From: Liolophura sinensis
Taxonomy: Eukaryota; Mollusca; Polyplacophora; Chitonida; Chitonidae
Assembly (NCBI RefSeq): GCF_032854445.1
Contig: NC_088302.1
Span: 10,351,338 to 10,415,337, forward strand
Direction of reading: 5' to 3'
DNA length: 64,000 bases
Part shown: positions 50,310-60,170 of the stretch, piece by piece
Layout of the letters: each line of letters starts with the position of its first letter
Numbering within the stretch: position 1 is the stretch's first letter
Translations under genes and position numbers: made by a program
Notes under the pieces: model-generated
Databases searched by the model: none
Told to the model about the DNA's origin: nothing
Seen by the model: the letters and a program-made list of their open reading frames with translations, nothing else

Positions 50310-50747
50310 TGCGCATACACATTCACCAGAAGAAGTGCATCACATTAGCTATATTTCGTTTGAAGTATTTCCTTACTTTCTATCCTCTCTCTCGATGCAC
50401 ACATTCACAACAAGAGGTGCATTGCATCAGCTTTATTTCGTTTGAAGTATTTCCTTACTTTCTATCCCTCGCTCTCAATGCACACATTCACAACAAGAGG
50501 TGCATTGCATCAGCTATATTTCGTTTGAAGTATTTCCTTACTTTCTATCCCTCGCTCTCAATGCACACATTCACAACAAGAGGTGCATTGCATCAGCTAT
50601 ATTTCGTTTGAAGTATTTCCTTACTTTCTATCCCTCGCTCTCGATGCACACATTCACAACAAGAGGTGCATTGCATCAGCTATATTTCGTTTGAAGTATT
50701 TCCTTACTTTCTATCCCTCGCTCTCAATGCACACATTCACAACAAGA
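50310..50747 (+). repeat. 83-bp tandem repeat, about 5.3 units
   Basis: The unit starts 'tgcacacattcacaacaaga' and contains 'agctatatttcgtttgaagt' and 'tttctatccctcgctctc'. Copies begin at about 50310, 50396, 50479, 50562, 50645 and a partial at 50728. The first copy is diverged, the others almost identical. Only about 170 bases separate it from the 38-bp array. Frames across it are artefacts. Confidence 0.95.
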
Positions 50748-52227
50748 CTAACGTCCGTAGAGGACGACTTTTATTCCATCAGTATGGTGTGTATATATAA
50801 CGTCATACGTGGGAACGTTTGTTAGTACCTTACCAAAGGTCGGTGGTTTACCTCCGGTTTCCTTCTCCCGTGAACTGACCACTATCAGTTAATCAAGCAG
50901 TCAATAAATTCATACTTTCTAATAGATATATTTATTATATGTATTTATTTGATTTGAACTATAGCATTAAAATTTTTCGTTTAGTAGTTTATAGTAGTTT
51001 ATAGACACACTCTTAATATGTGTAAGTTGGTAAAACAGATCATATAGGGAAAATAAATTTAAATTTTTACAATACACCTAAATGCAACATTTCTGTAAAA
51101 TTTGCCAAATATGCAAAGGATGGCTGCCAATTCAAACAGTCATGGTTTCTGGTTTACTTTGTAAATGCGGAGTGGAATTCTTGCAGGCTGTTTTGCAGTT
51201 CAAGATCCAAATTCATGCAAAAATTTAAGTTTGATCAAAAATAGAATCAAATTTTATTGACCTGTTTCTTAGTGATTGAGGGTCAAGGTTATGTACCCTT
51301 TTAGACAGCGAATGGATTTACCTTGTAAGGCCACAGACATCGGCATTGAGAGTAAAACCAGAGCACCGTGTGATGGATAGAATTGTTATGTGTCTTTTGT
51401 GGGGAAATAATTAAGGACCACACCGATTTTCCGCTGTTATATAGGTATTATTATAAGTATTTTCATTTGTCTTTTTGCTTGTTGTGTGGAAATAAACCTA
51501 CAGCTAAATCTTTCGTCCCGAAGAATTCTGATTTATGGGTAACGTGATGTGAAATGTTTCTTAACAGTTCAAATTACATCTACAAGTACAGTAATATGTG
51601 TATCTGTAACCAGGACGAAAACTTTATATCAACAAAAGAATTATGGAATAAAAATATGTTTAATAAACAAAGGCATTAATCATTCACGGCCTCTGATACC
51701 TCTCCGCTGGCTTCTAGCTGCTGTGTTTAATGGTCGTCGCATTTGTATTCAGCTCCGATCCGGTTTTGTTGACAACTGATTTGCCTACAGCGCCTAGTGT
51801 CCAACAGGCAGGGTCCAGAGGACGCAGGGGCGACTTGAGTGGATTTCTGGGTGTGAAAGGTTTATTGGTCTGTATATCATCAAACCTGGCTCCTGATTTC
51901 TCTAGAGACCGGAACTACAAGACATTCGACCGAAAATAAAACTAATACACAGCTATGAATCTGCTCCGTTGCTTTTCCGAGTTAATTGCGACAACTTCAA
52001 ACCACCTCTCTCGCGTGTGCTTGACGAAACATTAAACGGCCCTGTTCCCGGGTAACCCTCATTCACTTCAATAGGAAACCATCGATTCGTGTTGCGCTTT
52101 AATTAAAAAAGCTGTAAAGGAAAACATTATTTCTGAGGTCCTAATGCAGAGAAAGAAGAATAGACTACGCTTAAGTGATCCAAGTACACAGCTTGAAACC
52201 TAAATCCACAGTTAATGTCTTTACTGC
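50748..52227. other. No gene established; possible regulatory stretch at 51660-52110
   Basis: A diverged SINE-like remnant may exist near 50840-50900. The stretch from 51660 to 52110 is less AT-rich and unique-looking, with an open frame (51730-51939) without a family. Nothing firm. Confidence 0.35.
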
Positions 52228-52320
52228 TTTGACTTATTTATTTATTTCGTTGGAGTTTAACACCGTACTCAACAATGCTTCGCGGGATGCAGCGTCGGTC
52301 AGGTTCATTGGGGGATATAT
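52228..52320 (-). mobile_element. SINE tail remnant, inverted
   Basis: (TTTA)n followed by 'cgttggagtttaacaccgta' and 'ctcaacaatgcttcg' resembles the tail of the SINEs in this window, especially the 23437 type. The rest is not alignable by eye. Confidence 0.45.
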
Positions 52321-52449
52321 AGTCTGTAGAGGTACTCTCTCTACGACAGACCATTCAATTCTATTGATTCCATACTTCCATAAGACATCGGGTTTCCTAA
52401 TACGAGTGAAAAGTGACGTAATCCGTGTCAATGAAGACTTAGCGAACGA

Positions 52450-52709
52450 ATATTTATTTCTTTGATTGGTGTTTTCCGCCGTACTCTACAATACTTCACT
52501 ACGGTCTCCAGCATTATGGTGAGAGGAAAACGAGTAAAGCCTGGGGGAAAACTACGACTATCCGCAGATTGCTAGAAGACCTTCCAATGTACGACCGGAG
52601 AGGAAACCAGTATAAGCTGGACTTGAACTCACAGTGATTGATTGGTGAGAGGCTCCTGGGCCGTTGAGCCTCGCCGGCACCCTAACCGCCTCGGCCACGG
52701 AGACCCGTG
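52450..52709 (-). mobile_element. V-SINE-like element, full length, inverted
   Basis: The complement of the family in order: 'tttgattggtgttttccgcc', 'gtactctacaatacttcact', 'cagcattatggtgagagg', 'ctgggggaaaactacgac', 'acgaccggagaggaaacc', 'gctggacttgaactcacag', 'gagaggctcctgggcc' and a clear tRNA-like head 'cctcggccacggagacc'. Confidence 0.9.
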
Positions 52710-52847
52710 GCAAAAGAGTACAAGTTTTCAATGGACTAACTAGACGTGTTGCTTCATTATTATTCACATAATTTTCAGAGATGCCTGAACATCATATTTT
52801 TCATAATACGTCAGCACTGTGACCTCTTCCAGCTTTAAAGCAGAAGC

Positions 52848-53100
52848 CGGGCCTCCGTTTCTCAGTTGGTTAGCGCGCTAGCTCAGCTTAATTAGGAGCC
52901 TCTCACCAAGGCGACCGCTGTGAGTTCAAGTCCAGCTCTTGCTGGCTTCCTCACCGGCCGTATGTGGGAAGGTCTGACAGCAACCTGCAGATGTCCGTGG
53001 GTTTTCCTTCCATCATCATGCTGGCCACCGTTGTGTAAGTGAAATATTCTTGAGTACTGCGTAAAACTCCAGTCAAATAAATAAATATAGCTAAATAAAA
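52848..53100 (+). mobile_element. V-SINE-like element, full length
   Basis: Head 'gggcctccgtttctcagttg' with 'gttagcgcgctagctcag', 'aggagcctctcaccaagg', box B-like 'gtgagttcaagtccagc', 'gggaaggtctgacagcaac', 'tccatcatcatgctggcc' and tail 'tgaaatattcttgagtactg', 'cgtaaaactccagtcaaat', then (AAAT)n. It stands head-to-head with the element at 52450-52709, 138 bases apart. Confidence 0.9.
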
Positions 53101-54990
53101 AAAGTAAAGGTTTCTGTTAATGTATTTGTTACATTTTAAGGGCTCCAGATTATTCCAAAGTTTTGGAACCTGTGCATCTAAATCTAGTTAAACTTATGTA
53201 TATCACCTACTTACCGTTGCAGTCAACAAGCTTCCCTTAAATAGTCAGATGGCTCAGTGTTTCAAAAATATTTCAATACCGTTACTCGGCGGATAAGATT
53301 TCACTTGAACCTCCCTCGGTGCCTACAACGTATAAATTAATTTCAGTCCAGGGCCCTCCGGAAAATTTAATAACTTTCATACAAAACAACAAAATTCAAT
53401 ATGGCAGACATAACTTACAAAACTCAGCCTGTTTTGAATCCTGGCAATCATAAGAAGTTCAGCGGGCTTGTCAAATGCTGTTTTTTTTAGGAAACTACAT
53501 GGACAAATGGAGGTTTGGCTAGCTATTGAAATACACAATTCATTTTATTCGGTCAGAGTGCTGGGCTTACAGAAAAGTTTGGTGTTGAGGTTAGTTAGTG
53601 GCCCTAAAAGGGTGCTGAACAGGGGTTGGTCCCCTGAACGATGCTAGACGGATCAACGCCGTTTATCGGTGCTGAAAAAGGTTGGAGGACAGTCATCCCC
53701 TGGATACACGTCAGACTTTTTTTTCTTTTTTTTTTTAGGGGAGGTGGGGGGGGGGGGGCAAATTGCACTCCCTTCCTTCGAAACCACAGAGATTGCATAT
53801 ACATGTATATGCATAGAGAAAATAGCAGTTAAAAGTAGAGTATGCTTTATTGGTACTGTTTCCAGTGGATGCATGTAGTCATATCAGATTTCGTTGGTGA
53901 GTTGGGGCTCTCATAATATACACAAAGAAAAACGCTTAACACACAAATTAGACACGTGACAAATTATGGGTCCTAATATGAGATTAATGACGAACTAATC
54001 TGGCAAAAATGAATGTAATTTTTAAGCGCAGAATTCTGACAGTAACAAAACACTGTAATTAATGTTTAGAATAAAATCACGAGATGATGACACAACAACA
54101 ACAGTAGTTTCACACAAAACAATGCAACTTTTAAGTACCGAACAGCAGTGTTCAATAAGGCTTTATCAGGTAATACCCTGAAAAAGCATTTTTGCAAAAC
54201 TGGCAAATGTTAAACAGAGCACATAAGCTTTATTGTCAAAAGTAATAGGGACCTGTACTCTTCCTATAGTAAGGGAACATATATATTTCAGTAAGCCCTA
54301 ATAAAGTATTGTCTCATTAATGGAGCCTTCATGGGCCAAGTGACGTTACTTTTCCTAAACCGCCTGACTGATATGCTTACCTAGTAAAATGTTTAGTGGA
54401 ATTTGTTTGGCCTTTCTTTTTCTTTTTTTTTATAGTTTTCCTGATGCTTGCAGAAAGCTTTTGGGTCATTTCAGACAGATCCAATCCCTGTTTAAGGACT
54501 TAACTTCATGTCCTCAATTACCCAACCACATGATGTGACGCAAACTAATTCATGCAGCGCTATCACTACACCTCGAACATCAGGAGTTATACACCAAAGA
54601 GTTATCTCCCCGTGAATTTTTCTCCTTTACGTTATGCCTTTTTGGTTTAGATCTGCTCATCCCATGTATAATTTGATAATAATTTGAAGTGAAAGCTGAT
54701 GTCCTGTATATTTTGATTCTTTTCAACATTACTAAAGTTGATTGTCTGCTTTACCTAAATTGTACCTATTGCTACAAAGTTACAACCCAAAAGGCTTTAA
54801 CATACAGATCCAGGATGTTATTATTGCAACGCTTAAACAGGAAGAAAACTTTAAATTATGACACTATAGGCTGGAAAGAGCACATTTTTTCTATCTGGTG
54901 GTGCCTGCTGCATAATTTTTGCGATTTTTCTTCGCCATGGCAAAACTGGCATAAATCGCTGAGTCCATCGCCTCCTCCATCTTTAACACC
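53101..54990. other. No gene recognised
   Basis: AT-rich DNA; only chance frames and the homopolymer tract were seen. Confidence 0.45.
53717..53758 (+). repeat. Poly-T / poly-G low-complexity tract
   Basis: A T-run with one C is followed by 'ggggaggt' and a run of about 14 G. Length is liable to slippage. Confidence 0.95.
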
Positions 54991-54999
54991 CTAGAATTT

Positions 55000-55300
55000 A
55001 TGCTGGGGGTGTGTTGCCTCTCAGCCAATGAGAGTTGTTAAAACTGCCGGCTTGTTCGTGTAAACTCGGAACCTACGTCCAACATTCCGGTGTCCCGAAA
55101 GTCAAGCAGAAAACGAACTGTACTACTCGCTACCTTCTGGGAAGAAGAGTTCTACCGGAAATGTACGAACTGCACTTCGGCGGTTTCCGACGGCAATTCT
55201 CCTCCTAACACAGAATACTTCAGTTCTTAGGCAAAATGGAGTCGCCCACAGCGGATTTTGGAGCTGACTTTATTTATAATTGATGAACTTAAGGTGCATA
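55000..55300 (+). promoter_or_regulatory. Possible promoter / first-exon region left of the retrotransposon
   Basis: CpG-richer DNA with a CCAAT box in 'tcagccaatgagag', followed about 200 bases later by 'gcaaaATGGAGTCGCCC', a good translation-start context that reads MESPTADFGADFIYN before a stop. It could be a short upstream frame or a first exon of an unseen gene. No donor site is convincing. The retroelement lies about 250 bases downstream. Confidence 0.25.
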
Positions 55301-55535
55301 TTAGAATTTTTATGGCATGCACCTGTGAGAAAAAGCATACTCCTTTCAGTGGTATTTGTTTGATATTTAAGTTTTCTTCTCCTTTAATTTAGACAAAAAA
55401 AATACTTATTCATAAAACTCAAACATCTTTAAACTTTATACGCATGGGTTAAGTTTATTAAAATATACATATGGGGGTTTTCATGATTTCTTCCTTTATT
55501 TCCGTCCCAAAACTTCATTGGCTCTACACGATCTG

Positions 55536-56286
55536 TGTTATGTGCACAAGTGCCGTCAGCTTCTAAATTTAGCTTGCCACTGTTTACATATGCTGAGTTC
55601 AGAGCCTGCTGTCTGCCTCTGCCTTAGAATGTTCCAGAATACGCTCATTTCGGGGCCTGTTTGTTTACAAGTGTTCAAGAATTTTCTTATTCTACAAAAC
55701 TCCACCAGTCTATATAAGACCTATGAAAGCCGGTCAAAAGAGGAGAAAGGAGAATTATTGAGTTTTGGATGCTTTCGCTGCGTGTTACTTTAGTAGGCCT
55801 TTTGTGCTGAATTTTGGTGTCTTTATAGCCTCTGGCTTTGTTATATCCTATCTCCACCGAGCACTTGTTCAGTCTGAACTTGTATATTTAATTTGTGCTC
55901 TTGTGTACACAGTGCTTATTAGTACACGGACCCTGTCTGTGGAATTTTGTGTATATTTCGTCATACACTCAGTTATACTGTGCATTTTCCCTCTTGTGAA
56001 TATTGCCTCTTTGCATTTTTTTAAGCATTGCGGAGTATATGCGTCCGTTTGGACTTGACACCGTTGTACATGTAAGTACTTTAGTATTTGTATAGATACT
56101 GCTACCCTTTCTTGTTAAACTTAAGTACTTTAGTATTTGTATAAGTCTTCTTATCTGTTCTTGTTAAACCTAACAAATTGTTGTAAAATAAAATCTGCAG
56201 GTTTTGGTTACTTTTTTGTGCGGCTAAACTGTCGTGTATTTCGAAAAAGCCATCTCTTTACAATACAGACAGTTTGGGTCGTAACA
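55536..56286 (+). repeat. 5' LTR (751 bp)
   Basis: It starts TGTTATGTGC and ends GGTCGTAACA, with perfect 5-base terminal inverted repeats TGTTA/TAACA. TATATAAG at 55711-55718 is a likely promoter and AATAAA at 56187-56192 a likely polyadenylation signal. A stretch 'taagtactttagtatttgta' is duplicated near its end. It has an extra segment of about 27 bases near 55770-55797 that the 3' LTR lacks. Confidence 0.93.
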
Positions 56287-56289
56287 AAT

Positions 56290-56307
56290 TGGAGGCTTGT
56301 CCGGGAA
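56290..56307 (+). other. Primer binding site, tRNA-Pro-like
   Basis: 'tggaggcttgtccgggaa' lies three bases after the LTR end. It begins with TGG, complementary to a tRNA CCA end, and differs at about two or three of 18 positions from the well-known tRNA-Pro primer site of gammaretroviruses. Confidence 0.75.
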
Positions 56308-56404
56308 GTGAATTTGAATTAGAATTGAAAGGATTTTGTGCAAGTTGTGTCATTTTTCTAGTCTTTGACTTTGTAGTAAATTTTGCTGTCAAATTTTATT
56401 CATC

Positions 56405-57975
56405 ATGTCGGATTTTAAGCCCGACGAATTTATGGAAGCGCCAGATCAGGACATTTTTGATGTGTGAAATAAGAATGATTTGTATGCTTTAAGCAAGTAC
56501 CTGAATCTTAAGATCAAAAGATCCTTACGTAAGAAAGATATGCAGTTTAGTATTGCTAAATGTTTGGTAGAATTGCAGGAGTTTGATGAAAGTGCATTAG
56601 ATGCGTACAGGCATGAGGGCGATGATTCAACTGTAATAAGACTGGAGTTAGAAGGAGTTAGAACTGAAGGAAAAGGAAATTGAAAGATTGTTTAAAGAAA
56701 AGGAAGATGAAAGGGAAAATGAAAGAGTGTTCGAATTGGAGAAATTGAGACTTCAGAGCGAAATTGAAGCGAGGAAACTAGGAGATAGGTCTGGCCTAAG
56801 TTTTTCTGATATGCCTCCAAAAATTTGACGTCGCTAGAAACATAAGATTGGTGCCACAATTTCGTGAGACTGATGTAGATAAATATTTTCTACAGTTTCA
56901 GAAGATTGCTCAAAATTTAGAGTGGCCTAAAAAGTTTTGGACTACCCTTTAACAGAGTGTTTTAACTGACAAAGCTATGGATATATACACAGAGTTATCA
57001 ACAGAAAAGGCTGCAGATGTTATCTTAAAAAGATATAAGCTTGTGCCAGAGGCCTATCGGGAGAAATTTAGAAATTTTGAGAAAAGAGATCAGACTTACA
57101 TTGAATTTGCTAGGCAGAAGGAACAATTATTTGAGCGGTGGTGTTCTGTTAAAAGTGTAGATAAAGATTATGAAAAGTTTAAACAGATCATTCTGATTGA
57201 AGACTTTAAAAGGTGTATTAATGATGATGTCAGAACTTTCATTGAGGACAAAGAGGCTGATACATTAGAAGCAGCAGCCACTATGGCCGATAATTACACG
57301 GTTACACATAAGGTCTCATTTCAGAAAAAGCCGTCTACATTTAGAAAGCCTCAACCCTTTTCCAGCTGTTCATTTAACTCAAATTCAGGCCCACCGAAAC
57401 AGACTCAAAATTTTGACAAATCAGGTGAGCAAGGAAGCCCTGTTAATTCGAACACTACTCAACGAAGGTCTGACCATACATTTACTTATAGACAATTTAG
57501 CAGGGTTACATGTAATTTTTGTAGGAAGCCAGGCCATGTCATGTCAATTTGTTATGCTTTAAAGAGAAGGCAAGAACAGGAGGGTGGCTCCAAGCCTACT
57601 GGTTTGTGTGTTACTGCTAAAAAGTCTGATATAGTGAACAATGTTGATCCACTTGATTATGTTAAGAATCCACCAGTAGATTGTACACAGAATTCACAGG
57701 ATAATGTTATGAAGGTTTTTGAGCCATTTATTTGTGACGGTAAAGTCTCACTTAAATGTGACATGTCTTGTGATACAAAGATCAGGGTATTAAGAGACAC
57801 TGGAGCTTCTCAGTTTTTATTGTTAGAAGATGTTTTGTCATTTTCTGATGAGTCATATTCTGGATCAAATGTATTAATTAGAGATGTAAGCTCTGCTGAA
57901 TTTGAATCTGTGCCTCTTCACAAAGCTTACTTGTCATCAGATATTATTTCGGGGTCCTGTTATTGTTGGCATTAG
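56405..57975 (+). pseudogene. gag-like region, decayed (coiled-coil, capsid, CCHC), running into protease
   Basis: The frame starts at ATG 56405 (MSDFKPDEFMEAP). A TGA at 56465-56467 interrupts it after 20 codons. Frame changes near 56660-56680 and near 56820 and a TAA at 56951-56953 break it further; from 56977 it is open for 332 codons. An Arg/Glu/Lys-rich probable coiled coil (about 56650-56800) is followed by a capsid-like helical domain (about 56820-57310). A zinc knuckle, C-x2-C-x4-H-x4-C, lies at 57511-57552 (CNFCRKPGHVMSIC). The capsid would be the SCAN-related domain if the Gmr1 assignment is right. The last part enters the protease domain. Not functional as it stands. Confidence 0.85.
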
Positions 57976-58037
57976 GCCTACTTTGTCTTTTAAAGGAATT
58001 CATCTACTACTTGGTAATGATCTTGCTGGTGACTAAG
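57770..58037 (+). pseudogene. Retroelement aspartic protease region, frameshifted
   Basis: The active-site motif RDTGASQ has its Asp codon at 57796-57798. The frame is lost near 57955. In the shifted frame 'LLLGNDLAGD' follows, typical of the end of gypsy proteases in this group, then a TAA stop at about 58036. An open spacer without a recognised domain (58059-58440) leads to integrase. Confidence 0.8.
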
Positions 58038-58439
58038 TAATGGTTAATCCTATTGTGAGTGATAAACTGTTTAAATCAAACTGTTGATCCTGTTGAGAAA
58101 GAAATTCCAGATTTGTATCCCTCTTGTGCTGTAAAGAGGCCTATGTCAAACAAACTTTCTGATAACGGCAAAAACACAGTAACGGACTTACAAGATACAT
58201 TTCTTACACAAATGTTTACTCAAGGCGACTGCATTGATAATGATGAATCGGACCATTGTACAGCTAGTGACACATCACATATTTCTAAACATCAGCTTGT
58301 AACTGAACAGAATAAAGACCTAGAAATTTCATGTTTGTTTGACAGAGCTCTCGATGATTGTGTTATTTCATCTGAACCTGTGTGTTATTATGTCAAGTCT
58401 AATCTGTTGATGATGACTGGGCCGTTAAACATCAGATTG

Positions 58440-59500
58440 TTGTACCTAAGGCATACCAAACTGAAATTTTACGTATGGCACATGAAATGCCATTAGCTGG
58501 TTACTTGGGTGTTAACAAGACCTACTACAGGGTACTGAACCACTTCTTTTGGCCAGGATTAAAGGGAGATGTAACCCAGTTTTGTAAATCATGTCATACA
58601 TGCCAGGTAGTGGGTAAGCCTAATCAGACTATTCCTAAGGCACCATTAGAGCCTGTACCAGTTTTTCAAGAGCCATTCAGCAGAATATTGATTGATTGTG
58701 TAGGCCCTCTACCTAAGACGAAGTCTGGGAATCAGTATGTTTTAACTATTATGTGTACAGCAACCAGATTTCCGGAGGCTGTTCCTTTAAGGAATATAAA
58801 CACCAAGTCTGTTATCAAAGCTTTCACTAAGTTTTTTACTCTGTTTGGTTTACCCAAATCCATTCAGTCTGATCAAGATTCAAACTATATGTCTGGTATT
58901 TTTCAGCAAGTTATGCACCAGTTAGGCATTAAACAACACAAGTCTTCTGCCTACCATCCAGAAAGTCAAGGTGCAAATGAAAGATTTCACCTAACATTAA
59001 AGAACATGATTAAGACTTATTGTTATGACAAAGAGAAAGACTGGGATGAAGGTATTCCATTTCTTATGTTTGCTGTCCGAGAGTCAGTACAAGATTCATT
59101 GGGTTTCAGTCCATTTCATTTAGTATTTGGACATACTGTTAGAGGACCATAGTTAATTTACAAGGAACAGTTTCTCAGTGATCGCACAAGTAATGTAAAT
59201 GTTTTGGATCATGTATCTGATTTTCGTGCTAAGCTTGTCAGAGCTTGTGAATTGGCTAAAGCCAATCTTGAATGTACTCAGAAGAATATAAAACGTAGAT
59301 ATGATGAGAAATCTGTTGTTCGGTCATTTCAACCTGGTCAGAAAGTTTAAGTATTGTTACCTGTACCTGGTAAATGTTTTGATGCCATATGTTTTGGTCC
59401 ATATGTTGTTGACAAAAAGCTGAGTGAGCTTAACTATGTTGTTAAAACACCTGATCGACGCAAGTCAAGTTTAACATGTTGAAACCCTCTGTAAGCAGAG
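58440..59500 (+). pseudogene. Retroelement integrase region, upstream of RT
   Basis: Zinc-binding region: AHEMPLAGYLGVNKT then CKSCHTCQ; the second His usually found in AGHLG is Tyr here. Catalytic core: Asp at 58694 (ILIDCVGPLP), Asp at 58871 (QSDQDSNY) and Glu at 58979 (GANERFH), with exactly 35 residues between the last two. In-frame stops at 59150-59152 and 59348-59350 and a frame change near 59465 break the C-terminal part. The C-terminus ends in NMLKPS, as is usual for gypsy integrases, and runs straight into RT. Confidence 0.9.
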
Positions 59501-59559
59501 ATGACACTGACAACACTGCTGTACATTCTGTTAATGTTGTTGCTGCTGACATTGACCAG

Positions 59560-60170
59560 AGTTGCTGTAATACAGTTGATATTGGCGAACAGTTGGTTGA
59601 TTCTAAGCTCAATTCTTCAAAGCTTCAGAATTCAGATATCTTAAAACAACTTGATTCTAAACTGCAACAGCAACTGTCTGAACTTGTTCATGAGTTTTCA
59701 CATTTGTTTTCGGATGTACCATCAAGAACTGATGTCATTTTTCACGATGTTGATGTTGGTGATGCCTCACCTATTAAACAGCACCCTTACAGGTTAAACC
59801 CAGTGAAGGTTAAGTACCTCTCTAATGAGATTAAGTACCTGTTAGACAATGACTTCATTGAGCCTAGTTACAGTAACTGGAGTTCACCATGTATTTTGGT
59901 ACCCAAGCCTGATGGTACATATAGAATGTGTACGGATTACAGGTAAGTCAATGCTGTCACTAAATCAGACAATTATCCAATACCTCGTATTGATGACTGT
60001 ATTGACGCTGTTGGTCAGGCGAAACATGTATCAAAGTTCGATCTTTAAAAGGGTTTTGGCAGGTTCCTCTTACTTCTAAGGCTCGTGAAGTTTCAGCCTT
60101 TGCTACGCACGATGGACTCTTTCAATACAAGGTAATGCCATTTGGAATGAGGAATAGCCCAGCTACGTAT
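59560..60170 (+). pseudogene. Reverse transcriptase, N-terminal part, decayed
   Basis: Recognisable blocks: LSELVHEFSHLFSDVP, HPYRLNPVKVKYL, SPCILVPKPDGTYRMCTDYR, then, in shifted frame, VMPFGMRNSPATY. Stops lie at 59944-59946 (just after DYR) and 60046-60048, with a one-base frame change at about 60050-60058. The sequence is cut at 60170 by a nested insertion. It follows integrase directly, in the same frame as the NMLKP end of integrase. Confidence 0.9.

Noticed and set aside
50228-50825. Overlapping frames of 64-127 codons reading MHTFTTRG
   Set aside because: Products of the 83-bp tandem repeat; no coding evidence.
50820-50910. Another SINE tail
   Set aside because: Only a short 'ccggtttccttc' match; the rest does not follow the family order.
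55765-56058. Hydrophobic 97-codon frame in the LTR (also at 62895-63161)
   Set aside because: It lies wholly in the LTR, covering promoter and polyadenylation regions; chance frame present twice because the LTR is duplicated.
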